This document shows, piece by piece, positions 23,597 to 31,896 of a DNA stretch of 61,821 nt. The notes below the pieces were generated by a model, which worked only from the letters and a program-made list of their open reading frames with translations, did not search any database and was not told where the DNA came from. This stretch comes from an uncultured Senegalimassilia sp. Its GTDB lineage: Bacteria; Actinomycetota; Coriobacteriia; Coriobacteriales; Eggerthellaceae. Positions within the stretch are counted from its first letter, which is position 1. Each line of letters begins with the position of its first letter. Made by a program: the position numbers and the translations under genes. The stretch is taken from contig NZ_CABQJR010000013.1 in NCBI RefSeq assembly GCF_902464545.1, positions 1-61,821 of the forward strand, written 5' to 3'.

Positions 23597-24898
23597 ATGA
23601 AGGTTACCGAGAAGAAGCTCGAGGACGGCCTTATCGAGCTCACCGCCGCCGCCGCAACCGCCGAGGTGGCGCAGGCGTTCAACGTGGCGCACTATTCGTT
23701 CTGCGCGAGCATGGGCGTGGAAGTGCCGCAGGGTCAGACGCCGGCCCAGGCCGCTGAGGACAAGCTCGGCATCAAGGACCTGGATTCCGTTTCCCAGCAG
23801 ATGGCCATCGACTACCTCGTGCCGTTTGCCGTGGACAAGCGCAATCTGTGCCCGGCGTTCCCGCCCACGCCCATCGTCGACCAGCCCATCAAGCGCGGCC
23901 AGGTCTTCGAGTTCAAGGTGCAGGTGACCCCCAAGCCCGATTACGAGCTGACCAGCTACGAGCCGGTGTCCATCACCGTCCCGCCGCTGAATTTCGACGA
24001 GTCGCTGGTCGATCAGCAGATCCAGCAGCTCGCTGAGAGCTTCGCCACTTACGAGAAGTGCGACGCCAAGCCGCTCGACGCTTCCGGCGCCGCGAAGATC
24101 GCCCTCGAGGTCTCCCAGGGCGGCAAGCGCCTGGACAACCTGTGCACCGACGGGCGCACCTACATCCTGGGCATGGGCCTTATGCCTGACGAGTTCGAGA
24201 AGAGCCTCATCGGCATGAACGAGGGCGACGTCAAGGAGTTCGCTTTCGATATGCCCGGCGCGCCCGAGGGTGAGGCGCCGCTTGATTGCAAGGTCACGGT
24301 GATCGAGTGCCAGGAGAAGCGCGTGCCGGAGGTGGACCAGGAGTTCATCGAGAAGAACATGCCCATGGCCCGCGACGTGGAATCCCTGCGTCAGGTTGTT
24401 TCCGAGCGCCTGCAGGCCGAGCAGCGCGCCCAGTACCAGGAGATGCAGCTGACCATGGTGGCCGACGAGCTTTCCCGCCGCTTCCAGGGCACCATCTCCG
24501 ACGAGGTATATGAGTCCATGCGCGACACGCTCATGCAGAACGTGCGCGGCTCCCTTGCCCAGCAGGGCATCCCGTTCGAGCAGTTCGTCGAGGCCCAGGG
24601 CGGAGACCAGCAGTTCGGCATGATGCTCATGATACAGGCCCGTCAGATGCTCGTGCAGGGCTACGCGCTCGACGCGGTGTTCCGCCACGAGAAGATGACG
24701 CTCGACGACGAGGACATCATGGCAGCCTGCCGTGCCATGAACCCTGCCGACCCCACCACGGCGCGCCGTCAGATGGAGGGCAACGGTCAGGCCTTCGTGC
24801 TGCGTGAGACCGCGGGCCGCTTGAAGGCAAACCGCTGGCTGCTCGAGCATGCCGACATCACCGTGTCCGAGGAGCCTGCCGCCGAGAAGGCCGAATAG
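23597..24898 (+). CDS. Trigger-factor-like chaperone lacking the ribosome-docking signature
   Basis: A 433-residue protein with the trigger-factor plan: an N-terminal domain, an FKBP-like middle domain (about 150-245, with LGMGLMPDEFEKSLIGMNEGD), and a helical C-terminal chaperone domain that starts near RVPEVDQEFIEKNMP. The N-terminus begins MKVTEKKLEDGLIELTAAA like the family. The position where canonical trigger factors carry GFRKGK(V/F)P, the loop that docks on L23, reads SMGVEVPQGQTP here (about residues 38-49). The protein may therefore not bind ribosomes in the usual way and could be a paralogue of a canonical tig located elsewhere. It is not next to clpP/clpX. The ATG follows AGAAGGGG. 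The family call is fairly sure; the function is open. Confidence 0.8.
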   Translation: MKVTEKKLEDGLIELTAAAATAEVAQAFNVAHYSFCASMGVEVPQGQTPAQAAEDKLGIKDLDSVSQQMAIDYLVPFAVDKRNLCPAFPPTPIVDQPIKRGQVFEFKVQVTPKPDYELTSYEPVSITVPPLNFDESLVDQQIQQLAESFATYEKCDAKPLDASGAAKIALEVSQGGKRLDNLCTDGRTYILGMGLMPDEFEKSLIGMNEGDVKEFAFDMPGAPEGEAPLDCKVTVIECQEKRVPEVDQEFIEKNMPMARDVESLRQVVSERLQAEQRAQYQEMQLTMVADELSRRFQGTISDEVYESMRDTLMQNVRGSLAQQGIPFEQFVEAQGGDQQFGMMLMIQARQMLVQGYALDAVFRHEKMTLDDEDIMAACRAMNPADPTTARRQMEGNGQAFVLRETAGRLKANRWLLEHADITVSEEPAAEKAE

Positions 24899-25008
24899 GG
24901 CGCAACATCGGTCACGGGCGAGGCTATGCGGGGGAGCGTTGGCCTGGTGCCGGCTTGCGATTGGCATGGGCAATCTTTCCCGGGGCTCTCATTCGCGGAA
25001 AACATGTG

Positions 25009-25044
25009 AACGCCGCGCGCAAACATCATCGCGTGCGGCGTTTT
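25009..25044 (+). terminator. Terminator after the trigger-factor-like gene
   Basis: AACGCCGC paired with GCGGCGTT plus an inner CGC/GCG, a ten-base loop and four T's. Confidence 0.8.
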
Positions 25045-25047
25045 CCG

Positions 25048-25056
25048 TGCTATAAT
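25048..25056 (+). promoter_or_regulatory. Extended -10 promoter of rpmE
   Basis: TGC directly followed by TATAAT, three bases after the T run of the preceding terminator and 60 bases before the rpmE ATG. Confidence 0.6.
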
Positions 25057-25116
25057 GCAAAGGCTTGTCTTCCGCCTTGGTCGGAAACCAAGGCACGGTA
25101 AAAGGAGTACCAGACT

Positions 25117-25572
25117 ATGAAACAAGGAATCCATCCGGAGTACGTGGAGTGCACCGTCAAGTGCAGCTGCGGCAACACCTTCACCACCCGCTCGACGAAG
25201 TCCGAGCTGAAGGTCGACATCTGCAACGTGTGCCATCCGTTCTACACCGGCCAGCAGCGCTTCGTCGACACCGGCGGACGCGTCCAGCGCTTCGCCGACA
25301 AGTTCGGTTCCGCCAAGGAGCAGGTGGCTGCTCGCGAGGCTGCCAAGAAGGCCGAGCGCGCCGCTAAGGCCGCCGAGATCGAGGCTGCAAAGAAGGCCGA
25401 GCGCGAGGCTAAGGCCGCCGCTAAGGCAAAGCGTGCCGAGGAGTTCGCCAAGAAGGCCGCTGCTGAGGCTGAGAAGGCTGCCGAGATCGAGGCCGCTACC
25501 GCCGCTGCCGAGGCCGTCGAGGCTCCCGCAGAGGCCGAGGTTGAGGCTGCTGCCGAGACCGCTGCCGAATAG
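25117..25572 (+). CDS. rpmE: 50S ribosomal protein L31 with long Ala/Lys/Glu-rich C-terminal tail
   Basis: Residues 1-72 are a normal zinc-type L31, which sits in the intersubunit bridge between the central protuberance and the 30S head. CSCG supplies Cys16 and Cys18, CNVCHPFYTG supplies Cys36 and Cys39, and GGRVQRFADKFG follows. The family ends at about 70-80 residues, but this protein continues to 151. Residues 73-125 alternate Ala with Lys, Glu and Arg in a pattern expected for a long charged helix, and the last 25 are Ala/Glu-rich and acidic. The ATG follows AAAAGGAG. It has its own promoter and terminator. The zinc type, with four cysteines, suggests normal zinc supply rather than the zinc-starvation paralogue. 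Confidence 0.95.
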   Translation: MKQGIHPEYVECTVKCSCGNTFTTRSTKSELKVDICNVCHPFYTGQQRFVDTGGRVQRFADKFGSAKEQVAAREAAKKAERAAKAAEIEAAKKAEREAKAAAKAKRAEEFAKKAAAEAEKAAEIEAATAAAEAVEAPAEAEVEAAAETAAE

Positions 25573-25613
25573 CACCACAGCACCAAGCACAAAAAGCACT
25601 GCACAAAAAGCAA

Positions 25614-25643
25614 CAGGAAGGCCCGCGAAAGCGGGTCTTCCTG
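25614..25643 (+). terminator. Terminator after rpmE
   Basis: A 13-pair stem, CAGGAAGGCCCGC with GCGGGTCTTCCTG (one G-T pair), closed by a GAAA loop. Only a short, weak T-rich stretch follows. Confidence 0.75.
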
Positions 25644-25980
25644 CATTTCGGTGGCGTTGCACGTATGCAGCATGTCGGTAACGCTTTGCTGTTGCGCCGC
25701 AATCGGGGTGCTGAGCGGCGTATAGTCGAAGATACGGAGGATGAAGCGCGCTGTGCGGCGTGCAGCCGACGGCGCGGCTGGGGCCGTGCCGCATCAGATC
25801 GCTTTGCGTTTCTGGTTGCTTTCGGCTCTTCTATTTAGTGGCATTGTCTCTGGGCGTTTCAACCTTCCGATTTTCGTCATTCCGCCCTTCCTGTTATTGG
25901 CGCAGGAGTGATAAGCTAACACTATTAGGAACCATTATTATTTATACTCGAACGAGCAAAGCGGGACTAAGGAGGCTCCT
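25644..25980 (+). other. Gene-free interval before the flavin reductase-rubredoxin gene
   Basis: 337 bases without a supportable gene. The last 100 are AT-rich and hold a possible -10 TATACT (25943-25948) and the AAGGAGG ribosome site of the next gene. A frame open through 25760-26068 overlaps the next gene and has no family-like sequence, so I do not call it. A redox- or oxygen-responsive operator could lie here, but none is recognisable. Confidence 0.5.
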
Positions 25981-26658
25981 ATGTTCGATAAGCAGGCGTT
26001 CCATTCGCTCAGTTACGGCATGTATGTCATCGGCACGCGTTTCGGCGACAAGGACTACGGATGCGTAGCTAACACGTTCGCCCAGGTCACTTCATCTCCC
26101 TTGCAGGTGAGCGTGGCACTGAACAAGGAAAACGCCACCACGGCCGCCGTGCGCCAGGCCGGTCGGTTCACGGCGTCTTGCTTGTCCGAGCAGGCCGACA
26201 TGCAGCTGATCGGTACGTTCGGATTCCATACTTCCACCGAGCTTGACAAGTTTGCCCAGCATGCAAGCGCGCGCGATGAAGCCGGCATGCCTTATGTGGC
26301 CGAGCAATGCTGCGCTTGGTTTTCCGCGAAGGTGGTCTCCGAGCTTGATTTGGGCACGCACGTGCTGTTCGTGGGGGAGGTGCAGGAGTGCGCCAAGATC
26401 GCCGATGCGGGTTCCCCGATGACGTATGCGTTCTATCATCAGGTCAAGGGCGGCAAGACGCCTCCGAAGGCTTCTAGCTATCTGGGTGATGAACAACCCG
26501 CTGCCGCGCCGGCCGAGTCGAATGGTGCCGAGCAGCCCAAAATTGCCTGGCGTTGCACTATCTGCGGGCATATGGAGTACGTCGACGAACTGCCCGATGA
26601 CTTCGTTTGCCCCGTCTGCGGCGTTGGCAAAGAGTTCTTCGAGCGAGTTGAACTGTAA
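25981..26658 (+). CDS. hrb: Flavin reductase-rubredoxin fusion (high-molecular-weight rubredoxin)
   Basis: 225 residues in two domains. Residues 1 to about 165 are an FMN-binding split-barrel flavin reductase (SYGMYVIGTRFGDKDYGCVANTF, then a SPLQVSVALNKEN segment). After an Ala/Pro/Glu-rich linker, residues 189-225 are a rubredoxin with both metal loops, CTICG and CPVCG. The size and domain order match Hrb of Moorella thermoacetica, which passes electrons from NAD(P)H to the flavodiiron oxygen/NO reductase FprA in anaerobes. No fprA gene is adjacent here, so the partner is unknown. The ATG follows AAGGAGG. Expected role: oxygen or nitric-oxide defence, or general low-potential electron transfer (inference). 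Confidence 0.9.
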   Translation: MFDKQAFHSLSYGMYVIGTRFGDKDYGCVANTFAQVTSSPLQVSVALNKENATTAAVRQAGRFTASCLSEQADMQLIGTFGFHTSTELDKFAQHASARDEAGMPYVAEQCCAWFSAKVVSELDLGTHVLFVGEVQECAKIADAGSPMTYAFYHQVKGGKTPPKASSYLGDEQPAAAPAESNGAEQPKIAWRCTICGHMEYVDELPDDFVCPVCGVGKEFFERVEL

Positions 26659-26887
26659 GGTTTCGGGTTCGTTTTCCTGTTTGGTCAAGCGCTCTTGCCG
26701 TCTTCCCTAGTAAAGCGATTGGATGCATCGTGCCAGCAGGTTGGTTGCCACCGAAATCGCGGATGTTCGATTGCGCGCTCTTCTGCATATGCCTGCTCAG
26801 GATGTTTCCGTGCGCTATTGGAAAAGCCTTTTCACGGGATCCGTCAACGGTATGTGGTTCGCTTCTTGCGTTTCCGAATTCTATTGC

Positions 26888-26926
26888 AAAGGGCTCGCAA
26901 GCCTATTCGAGGCCTGCGAGCCCTTT
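26888..26926. terminator. Bidirectional terminator between hrb and NAD kinase
   Basis: AAAGGGCTCGCA and TGCGAGCCCTTT form a 12-bp outer stem with a further GCC/GGC inside, between two convergent genes. T-rich sequence follows on the plus strand. Confidence 0.85.
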
Positions 26927-26949
26927 GTCCTTTCTATGGGACGCGCTTC

Positions 26950-27837
26950 CTAGAAGAACACCTTCGCTGCGTGGTTATAGAACCCTTCGTCCTTATAACG
27001 CAGCAGGGTGGTAGGTACGTCGCCCCGGCGTACGTACAGGCGTCGAAGGGGTCTGTCGAGCTCCACCAGCTCGCCGTCTATGAACAGGGTGGCGTCGCGA
27101 TCGTCCTGGTTTTCGGACAGGTCCATTTCAACCACATCGGACGGTGCAGTGACCACGGCGCGGGAGTGCAGCGTGTGCGGCGCTATGGGAACGGCTACTA
27201 GGCCCGTGAAGCCCGGTGCCATCAGCGGTCCGCCTGCCGACAGCGCATAGGCTGTGGAGCCCGTGGCGCTTGCCACCACCAAGCCGTCGCCGCGCATGTT
27301 CGCCAGGTGCGATCCCGAAACGCCCAACCCGAAATCGATGATGCGGCCGTTGGCGCCGCGGGTGACGGCAACCTCGTTCAACGCGAAGAACTCACGCGGC
27401 TCGTCGGGTTCGGCGCCGGCGCCGTCATCGGCGTAGGGGTCGGCCTCGCCTTCGCACACCACCCGTATATCCAGGTTCGTGCGCACTTCATGGGCCGCGT
27501 CGCCGGAAAGCGCCGCAACCAGCGGTTCCATGACTCCCGATTCATTCGGGTTCGCCAAAAAGCCCAGACGGCCGTAGTTGATGCCCAGGATAGGCGTGCC
27601 GTGGAAGCCCACCTGACGCGCCGTTCGCAGGATGGTCCCGTCCCCGCCCAAGGCCACCGCCATGTCCACGCCGTGCTCGAACAGCTCGGAAAGCTCGGGG
27701 GCCGCCAGGGGGGCGGCGAGGTTCGAGGAGTCCACCACGGTGTAGTCGATTCCCTGTGTGGCCAGGTACGTTACCAGCAGCAACGATGCATCGATCGCCT
27801 GCGAGTTGGAGTTATTACGCACGATGAGGATGTGCAT
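26950..27837 (-). CDS. nadK: NAD kinase
   Basis: Phosphorylates NAD to NADP in the cytoplasm. The 295-residue protein has the diagnostic GGDGT (about residues 65-70, in VALGGDGTILRTARQVG), GINYGRLGFLA shortly after, the NE motif in FFALNEVAVTRG, and GDGLVVASATGSTAYALSAGG. The ATG at 27837 begins MHILIVRNNSN, with AGAGG upstream. It is divergent from murJ across about 63 bases that hold a shared TATGAT-like element. Single gene. Confidence 0.95.
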   Translation of the reverse strand: MHILIVRNNSNSQAIDASLLLVTYLATQGIDYTVVDSSNLAAPLAAPELSELFEHGVDMAVALGGDGTILRTARQVGFHGTPILGINYGRLGFLANPNESGVMEPLVAALSGDAAHEVRTNLDIRVVCEGEADPYADDGAGAEPDEPREFFALNEVAVTRGANGRIIDFGLGVSGSHLANMRGDGLVVASATGSTAYALSAGGPLMAPGFTGLVAVPIAPHTLHSRAVVTAPSDVVEMDLSENQDDRDATLFIDGELVELDRPLRRLYVRRGDVPTTLLRYKDEGFYNHAAKVFF

Positions 27838-27900
27838 GCGGGGCCTCTTTCCGTGTTTGCTATGATGAGCAATCATACCATCACGAGAAAGCGCATTTTC

Positions 27901-29637
27901 ATGTCCGACAAGCTCGCACGAGCTCGACACACTCGTTCTGCCGATCTCGCGGCTTCGGCCGCTTCCCCGCAAACCCAGCCCGACACGCATGTGACGGATC
28001 CCGCATCTGGTGAATCTTGCCCCTCTCAGGGTGGCGCCGACCAAGGCTCCACTGCTGCCATCGGCGGGTCTGCGGCCCTTATCAGCATCTGCACCATCGT
28101 CTCCCGTATCACCGGTTTCGCCCGCACCTGGGCCATGGCCTTCGCGCTCGGCTCCACGCTGCTGTCAAGTTCCTATCAAGTGGCGAACAACCTTCCCAAC
28201 CAGCTCTACGAGCTGGTGTGCGGTGGCATGATCGTCACCGCGTTTTTGCCGGTGTACGTTTCGGTGAAGAAGAAGCTGGGGCAGCGCGCCGGTAACGAAT
28301 ACGCTTCGAACTTGCTTACGTTGGTGGTGCTGCTGCTCGGAGCGGTTTCGCTTCTGTGCATGTTGTTCCCCTCTGCGGTCATCTATACGCAAAGCTTCTA
28401 CTCCGATCAGTCGCAGATGGCCACTTCGGTGTTCTTCTTCCAGTTCTTCGCGATACAGATCGTGTTCTATGGCTGTTCGGCTATTGTGTCGGGTTTGCTT
28501 AACGCAAGCCGTGATTACTTGTGGTCTTCCATAGCGCCGGTGGCCAACAACCTGATCGTCATCGTCACGTTCTTGGCGTACTCGTTCGTGGCCCCGTACG
28601 ACCAGCAGCTTGCGTTGTATATCATCTCCATCGGCAATCCTGCCGGCGTGTTCGTCCAGATGGCTATCCAGCTGCCTGCGCTCAAACGTAACGGCATCCG
28701 CATCCGCCCGCGTGTGAACCTGCGCGACCCAGCGCTTCGCGAGACGTTGGGCATCGGCGTTCCCGCGGTTCTCGTCATGCTGTGCTCTTTCGCCATCGTG
28801 TCGGTGCAAAACGCCGCTTCTTACAACTTCGCCGACAACGGTCCTTCCATCCTAGCCTACGCGCGACTGTGGTTCACGCTGCCGTATTCGTTCCTCGCCG
28901 TGCCCATCACCACTGCCATGTTCACCGAGCTTTCGGATATGCAAGCGGAAGGGAACATGGAGGGCGTGAAACGCGGCATTGTGTCGGGCACCAATCAGAT
29001 TCTGTTTTTCATGATCCCGTTCGCTATGTACCTGGCTGTGTTCAGCATGCCGCTGGTTACCCTGTATCATGCCGGTGCCTTCACCATGGAGAACGTCTCC
29101 GCTATCGCCACGTATCTGGCAGTGTGGGCCGTTGCCTTGCCCCTGTACGGCGTGAACACTTACTTGCAGAAGACGTTCTCCAGCCTTCGTCGTATGGGCG
29201 TGTTCGCCGGCTTCAATTTCGTTGCGGGTGCCGTGCAGATCGGCCTGACCATGTTCGCCGCAAGCCATTCCGATGTTATGCCCATTAGTTCCATCGCCGT
29301 TGCCGAGGCGCTGTTCTACTTGGTTTTGGACGTGTGCTTGTTCGGGTATCTGCGACGAACCCTGGGCCCGTTCGGTCTGCGTTCCGTGGCACGTGCCTTG
29401 GCTACGGCCGTGTTGCTCGGCGGTGCCGGTGCCGCTGCCGGCGCTGCTGTGCTGTGGTTGCTGCAGACGCTGATTTCCCCGCTGTCCGGTTCTATCGTGC
29501 AGGCTCTAGCGTATGTCATGGCGGGTGGGCTGGTTGCCTTGGCCGTCACGTTCGTGCCGGCTTGCAAGCTCAAGGTGCCCGAGGCCGCCTTCATCAACAC
29601 CATCGTTCGCAAGATCGGCGGGAAGCTGGGTCGGTAG
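27901..29637 (+). CDS. murJ: Lipid II flippase MurJ (MviN family)
   Basis: A polytopic membrane protein of the MOP exporter superfamily that flips lipid II to the outer face of the cytoplasmic membrane. The 578-residue product has about 14 helices after a hydrophilic N-terminal stretch of some 55 residues rich in Ser, Ala and Gln. The core opens with ISICTIVSRITGFARTWAMA and continues with the conserved VANNLPNQLYELVCGGMI and AFLPVY. I use the ATG at 27901; an ATG 39 bases upstream has no ribosome site. It supports the dcw cluster functionally but lies 6 kb upstream of it. A terminator follows. Confidence 0.93.
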   Translation: MSDKLARARHTRSADLAASAASPQTQPDTHVTDPASGESCPSQGGADQGSTAAIGGSAALISICTIVSRITGFARTWAMAFALGSTLLSSSYQVANNLPNQLYELVCGGMIVTAFLPVYVSVKKKLGQRAGNEYASNLLTLVVLLLGAVSLLCMLFPSAVIYTQSFYSDQSQMATSVFFFQFFAIQIVFYGCSAIVSGLLNASRDYLWSSIAPVANNLIVIVTFLAYSFVAPYDQQLALYIISIGNPAGVFVQMAIQLPALKRNGIRIRPRVNLRDPALRETLGIGVPAVLVMLCSFAIVSVQNAASYNFADNGPSILAYARLWFTLPYSFLAVPITTAMFTELSDMQAEGNMEGVKRGIVSGTNQILFFMIPFAMYLAVFSMPLVTLYHAGAFTMENVSAIATYLAVWAVALPLYGVNTYLQKTFSSLRRMGVFAGFNFVAGAVQIGLTMFAASHSDVMPISSIAVAEALFYLVLDVCLFGYLRRTLGPFGLRSVARALATAVLLGGAGAAAGAAVLWLLQTLISPLSGSIVQALAYVMAGGLVALAVTFVPACKLKVPEAAFINTIVRKIGGKLGR

Positions 29638-29700
29638 TCGTTCCGCCTTCGATAGGGCGGTGCGCTTTGCTTTCCGGTTTCTGATTCCCGTGATTCCTGA

Positions 29701-29742
29701 CGTGCCCTGCGCTGTTTGAAGAGCGCAGGGCACGTTTTTTTT
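29701..29742 (+). terminator. Terminator after murJ
   Basis: A 13-bp perfect stem CGTGCCCTGCGCT/AGCGCAGGGCACG followed by eight T's. Confidence 0.95.
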
Positions 29743-30340
29743 GGGCTCTGGGGTTGGTCGCCCATTCTTCTTGCATTCGGCTTGATGCTCGTTATGGGTT
29801 GTTGCGAAACCTTTGCGGGCTTTTATCTGCACGGCTTCTGCCGTGCGCTGTATGCGTTCAGGCACTCTTTGAGCGAGTCGGTCAAACGGATGTGCTGTGC
29901 AGCCTCTACTCCAATCCTTTCTTGTTGCTGGTTGTCCTTACCGCTGTATTCGATTGGCGGTGCATACCTTCATGTAGGTCATGTTGCGACCTATCATCAC
30001 GTCCTCGCATCATCGTGCGTGCTAGTTTCTGCATGCCTTGTTGGTTGCCGGTACACGGTGTCGTCATCCCTTTGCATTCGCCTGTTTGCTTTGAGGGCTC
30101 TATGGGACCCGCTGCAAGGGTATTTCCAAACAAACTAGCCATTAATCTGCACAAATAGGAGGAACCGATGTGTAGATGTCTACAAAAGGAATAACCGATA
30201 CGCGCCAGGTAAAGCACAGGTTCGGTAAGCAATCGGCTAAAATCGCTTGCGTTGCATACAATGCCGCAAAAGCCCTCGAACGCATCCTTATGCACCCTTA
30301 TCCGGAAGCATTTCATTGCGCGCGAGCGCTTGCTCAAACA
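29743..30340. other. Gene-poor, comparatively AT-rich interval between murJ and the DUF1846 gene
   Basis: About 600 bases with no gene I can support and base composition less GC-rich than its surroundings. The only translation-like signal is a perfect AGGAGG (30157-30162). It is followed at five bases by an eight-codon frame (ATG at 30168, stop ending 30194) and, in another frame, by a 65-residue frame (30176-30373) whose third codon positions are only about half G/C, unlike real genes here. This may be a decayed gene, an acquired segment or a short-peptide/RNA locus. Confidence 0.45.
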
Positions 30341-30371
30341 AAAACGCCCCGCGAGCAACCTCGCGGGGCGT
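30341..30371 (-). terminator. Terminator of the DUF1846 gene
   Basis: A 12-bp perfect stem (ACGCCCCGCGAG with CTCGCGGGGCGT). Read on the minus strand it is followed by TTTTGTTT, so it terminates the minus-strand gene that ends at 30415. Confidence 0.9.
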
Positions 30372-30414
30372 GAGTACTTTGGCGATGAACGCCAAGCAAC
30401 TATGTAGCTAAGGC

Positions 30415-31896
30415 TTACTTGTGGAAGTACCTACGCTGCTCATATTTCGGCTCGCAGCAGGTGTTGATGCCGAGCGTGCGGTAGAGCTTCTCGTCGGTGG
30501 GGCTCAAAATCACGCTGAAGAACGCATCGCAGCCGCGCAGCTGGTCGGCTGCATCTACCAGCTGCTTGGCAACCGGATCGGTAGCGCTGGACACGGAAAG
30601 CGCCAGCAGCGTCTCGTCGGAATGCAGACGCGGGTTCTTCGCGTGCAGCGTGGACGTCTTCAGGTCGCAGATGGGCTCGATAACTTCGTCGGAGATGACG
30701 AACAGGTCCTCGTCGACGCCCGCCACGCCCTTGAGCGCGTTCATGAGCAGCGAGGAGGCAGCGCCCAGCAGGTCCGACGTCTTGCCGGTGACCACACGGC
30801 CATCGGGCAGCACCATGGCGCCGGCGGGTGCGCCGGTTGCCTCGGCCTTAAGCAAGGCGGCCGAGCGTGCGGGCGAGAAGTTCGTGTCCACGCCAACCTG
30901 GTTCATCAGCAGCTCAAGGTGCTCAACATACTCGTGATGCAAACCGGTGCGGCGCTCGTCGACCGCGGCCTGGAAATAGCGGCGCACGATCTCCATCTTC
31001 GCGGCCTCGCGGCACGCGTCGTCGTCAACAATGGCCATACCTGCCATGTTCACGCCCATGTCAGTGGGAGACTGGTAGGGGCTCGTGCCCAGGATGCGCT
31101 CCATCATAGCCTTGAGCACCGGGAAGATTTCAACGTCGCGGTTGTAGTTGACGGTGGTTTCCCCATACGCCTCAAGATGGAAGGGATCGATGGTGTTGGC
31201 GTCGTCCAAGTCGACGGTTGCAGCCTCGTACGCCACGTTCACCGGATGTTTTAGCGGGAGGTTCCAAATGGGGAAGGTCTCGTACTTCGCATAGCCCGCC
31301 TCGACACCGCGCTCGTGCTCATGGTAGAGCTGGGAGAGGCACGTGGCCATCTTGCCCGAACCGGGGCCGGGGGCGGTGACCACTACCAAGGGATGCGTGG
31401 TCTCCACGAACTCGTTCTTGCCGTAGCCCTCCGATGACACGATGCGCGCCGTGTCGTAGGGATACCCGGCGATGGGGTAGTGCAGGTAGCTCTTGATGCC
31501 GAGGCTGTCCAGGCGATGGCGGAACGCCAGCGCGTTAGGCTGGTTCTCGAAGCGGGTAATCACCACGCCGGCCGTGGCGAAGCCCATGGACCGGAAGATG
31601 TCCAGCAGACGCAGCACGTCCTCGTCGTAGGTGATGCCCAGATCGCCGCGCACCTTGTTCTTCTCGATATCGTTGGCGTTGATGGCGATGATGATCTCAA
31701 CGTCTTCGGCCATCTGCTGCAGCATGCGGATCTTGCTGTCTGGCTGGAAGCCCGGCAGTACGCGCGAGGCATGGTAGTCGTCGAACAGCTTGCCGCCGAA
31801 CTCCAGATACAGCTTGCCGCCGAACTGGCCGATCCTCTCTCGAATATGCTCGGCCTGCAAAGCCAGGTATTTATCGTTGTCGAAACCGATGCGCAT
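30415..31896 (-). CDS. DUF1846 (UPF0371) family protein
   Basis: A conserved cytoplasmic protein of 493 residues, the usual family length. It begins MRIGFDNDKYLALQAEHIRE and contains the family's FGGKLFDDYHASRVLPGF, NANDIEKNK, GPGSGKMATCLSQLYHEH (a P-loop-like glycine/lysine turn) and YQSPTDMGVNMAG segments. Structures of the family show an ATP-binding-like fold, but no reaction is established, so I assign none. The start at ATG 31896 follows AAAGGGG. It is monocistronic, with its own terminator, and divergent from pyrG. A -10 TATACT lies on the minus strand at 31937-31942. Confidence 0.9.
   Translation of the reverse strand: MRIGFDNDKYLALQAEHIRERIGQFGGKLYLEFGGKLFDDYHASRVLPGFQPDSKIRMLQQMAEDVEIIIAINANDIEKNKVRGDLGITYDEDVLRLLDIFRSMGFATAGVVITRFENQPNALAFRHRLDSLGIKSYLHYPIAGYPYDTARIVSSEGYGKNEFVETTHPLVVVTAPGPGSGKMATCLSQLYHEHERGVEAGYAKYETFPIWNLPLKHPVNVAYEAATVDLDDANTIDPFHLEAYGETTVNYNRDVEIFPVLKAMMERILGTSPYQSPTDMGVNMAGMAIVDDDACREAAKMEIVRRYFQAAVDERRTGLHHEYVEHLELLMNQVGVDTNFSPARSAALLKAEATGAPAGAMVLPDGRVVTGKTSDLLGAASSLLMNALKGVAGVDEDLFVISDEVIEPICDLKTSTLHAKNPRLHSDETLLALSVSSATDPVAKQLVDAADQLRGCDAFFSVILSPTDEKLYRTLGINTCCEPKYEQRRYFHK

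Noticed and set aside
25760..26068. 102-residue open frame before the flavin reductase-rubredoxin gene
   Set aside because: Overlaps the start of that gene in another frame, has no ribosome site, and shows no conserved pattern.
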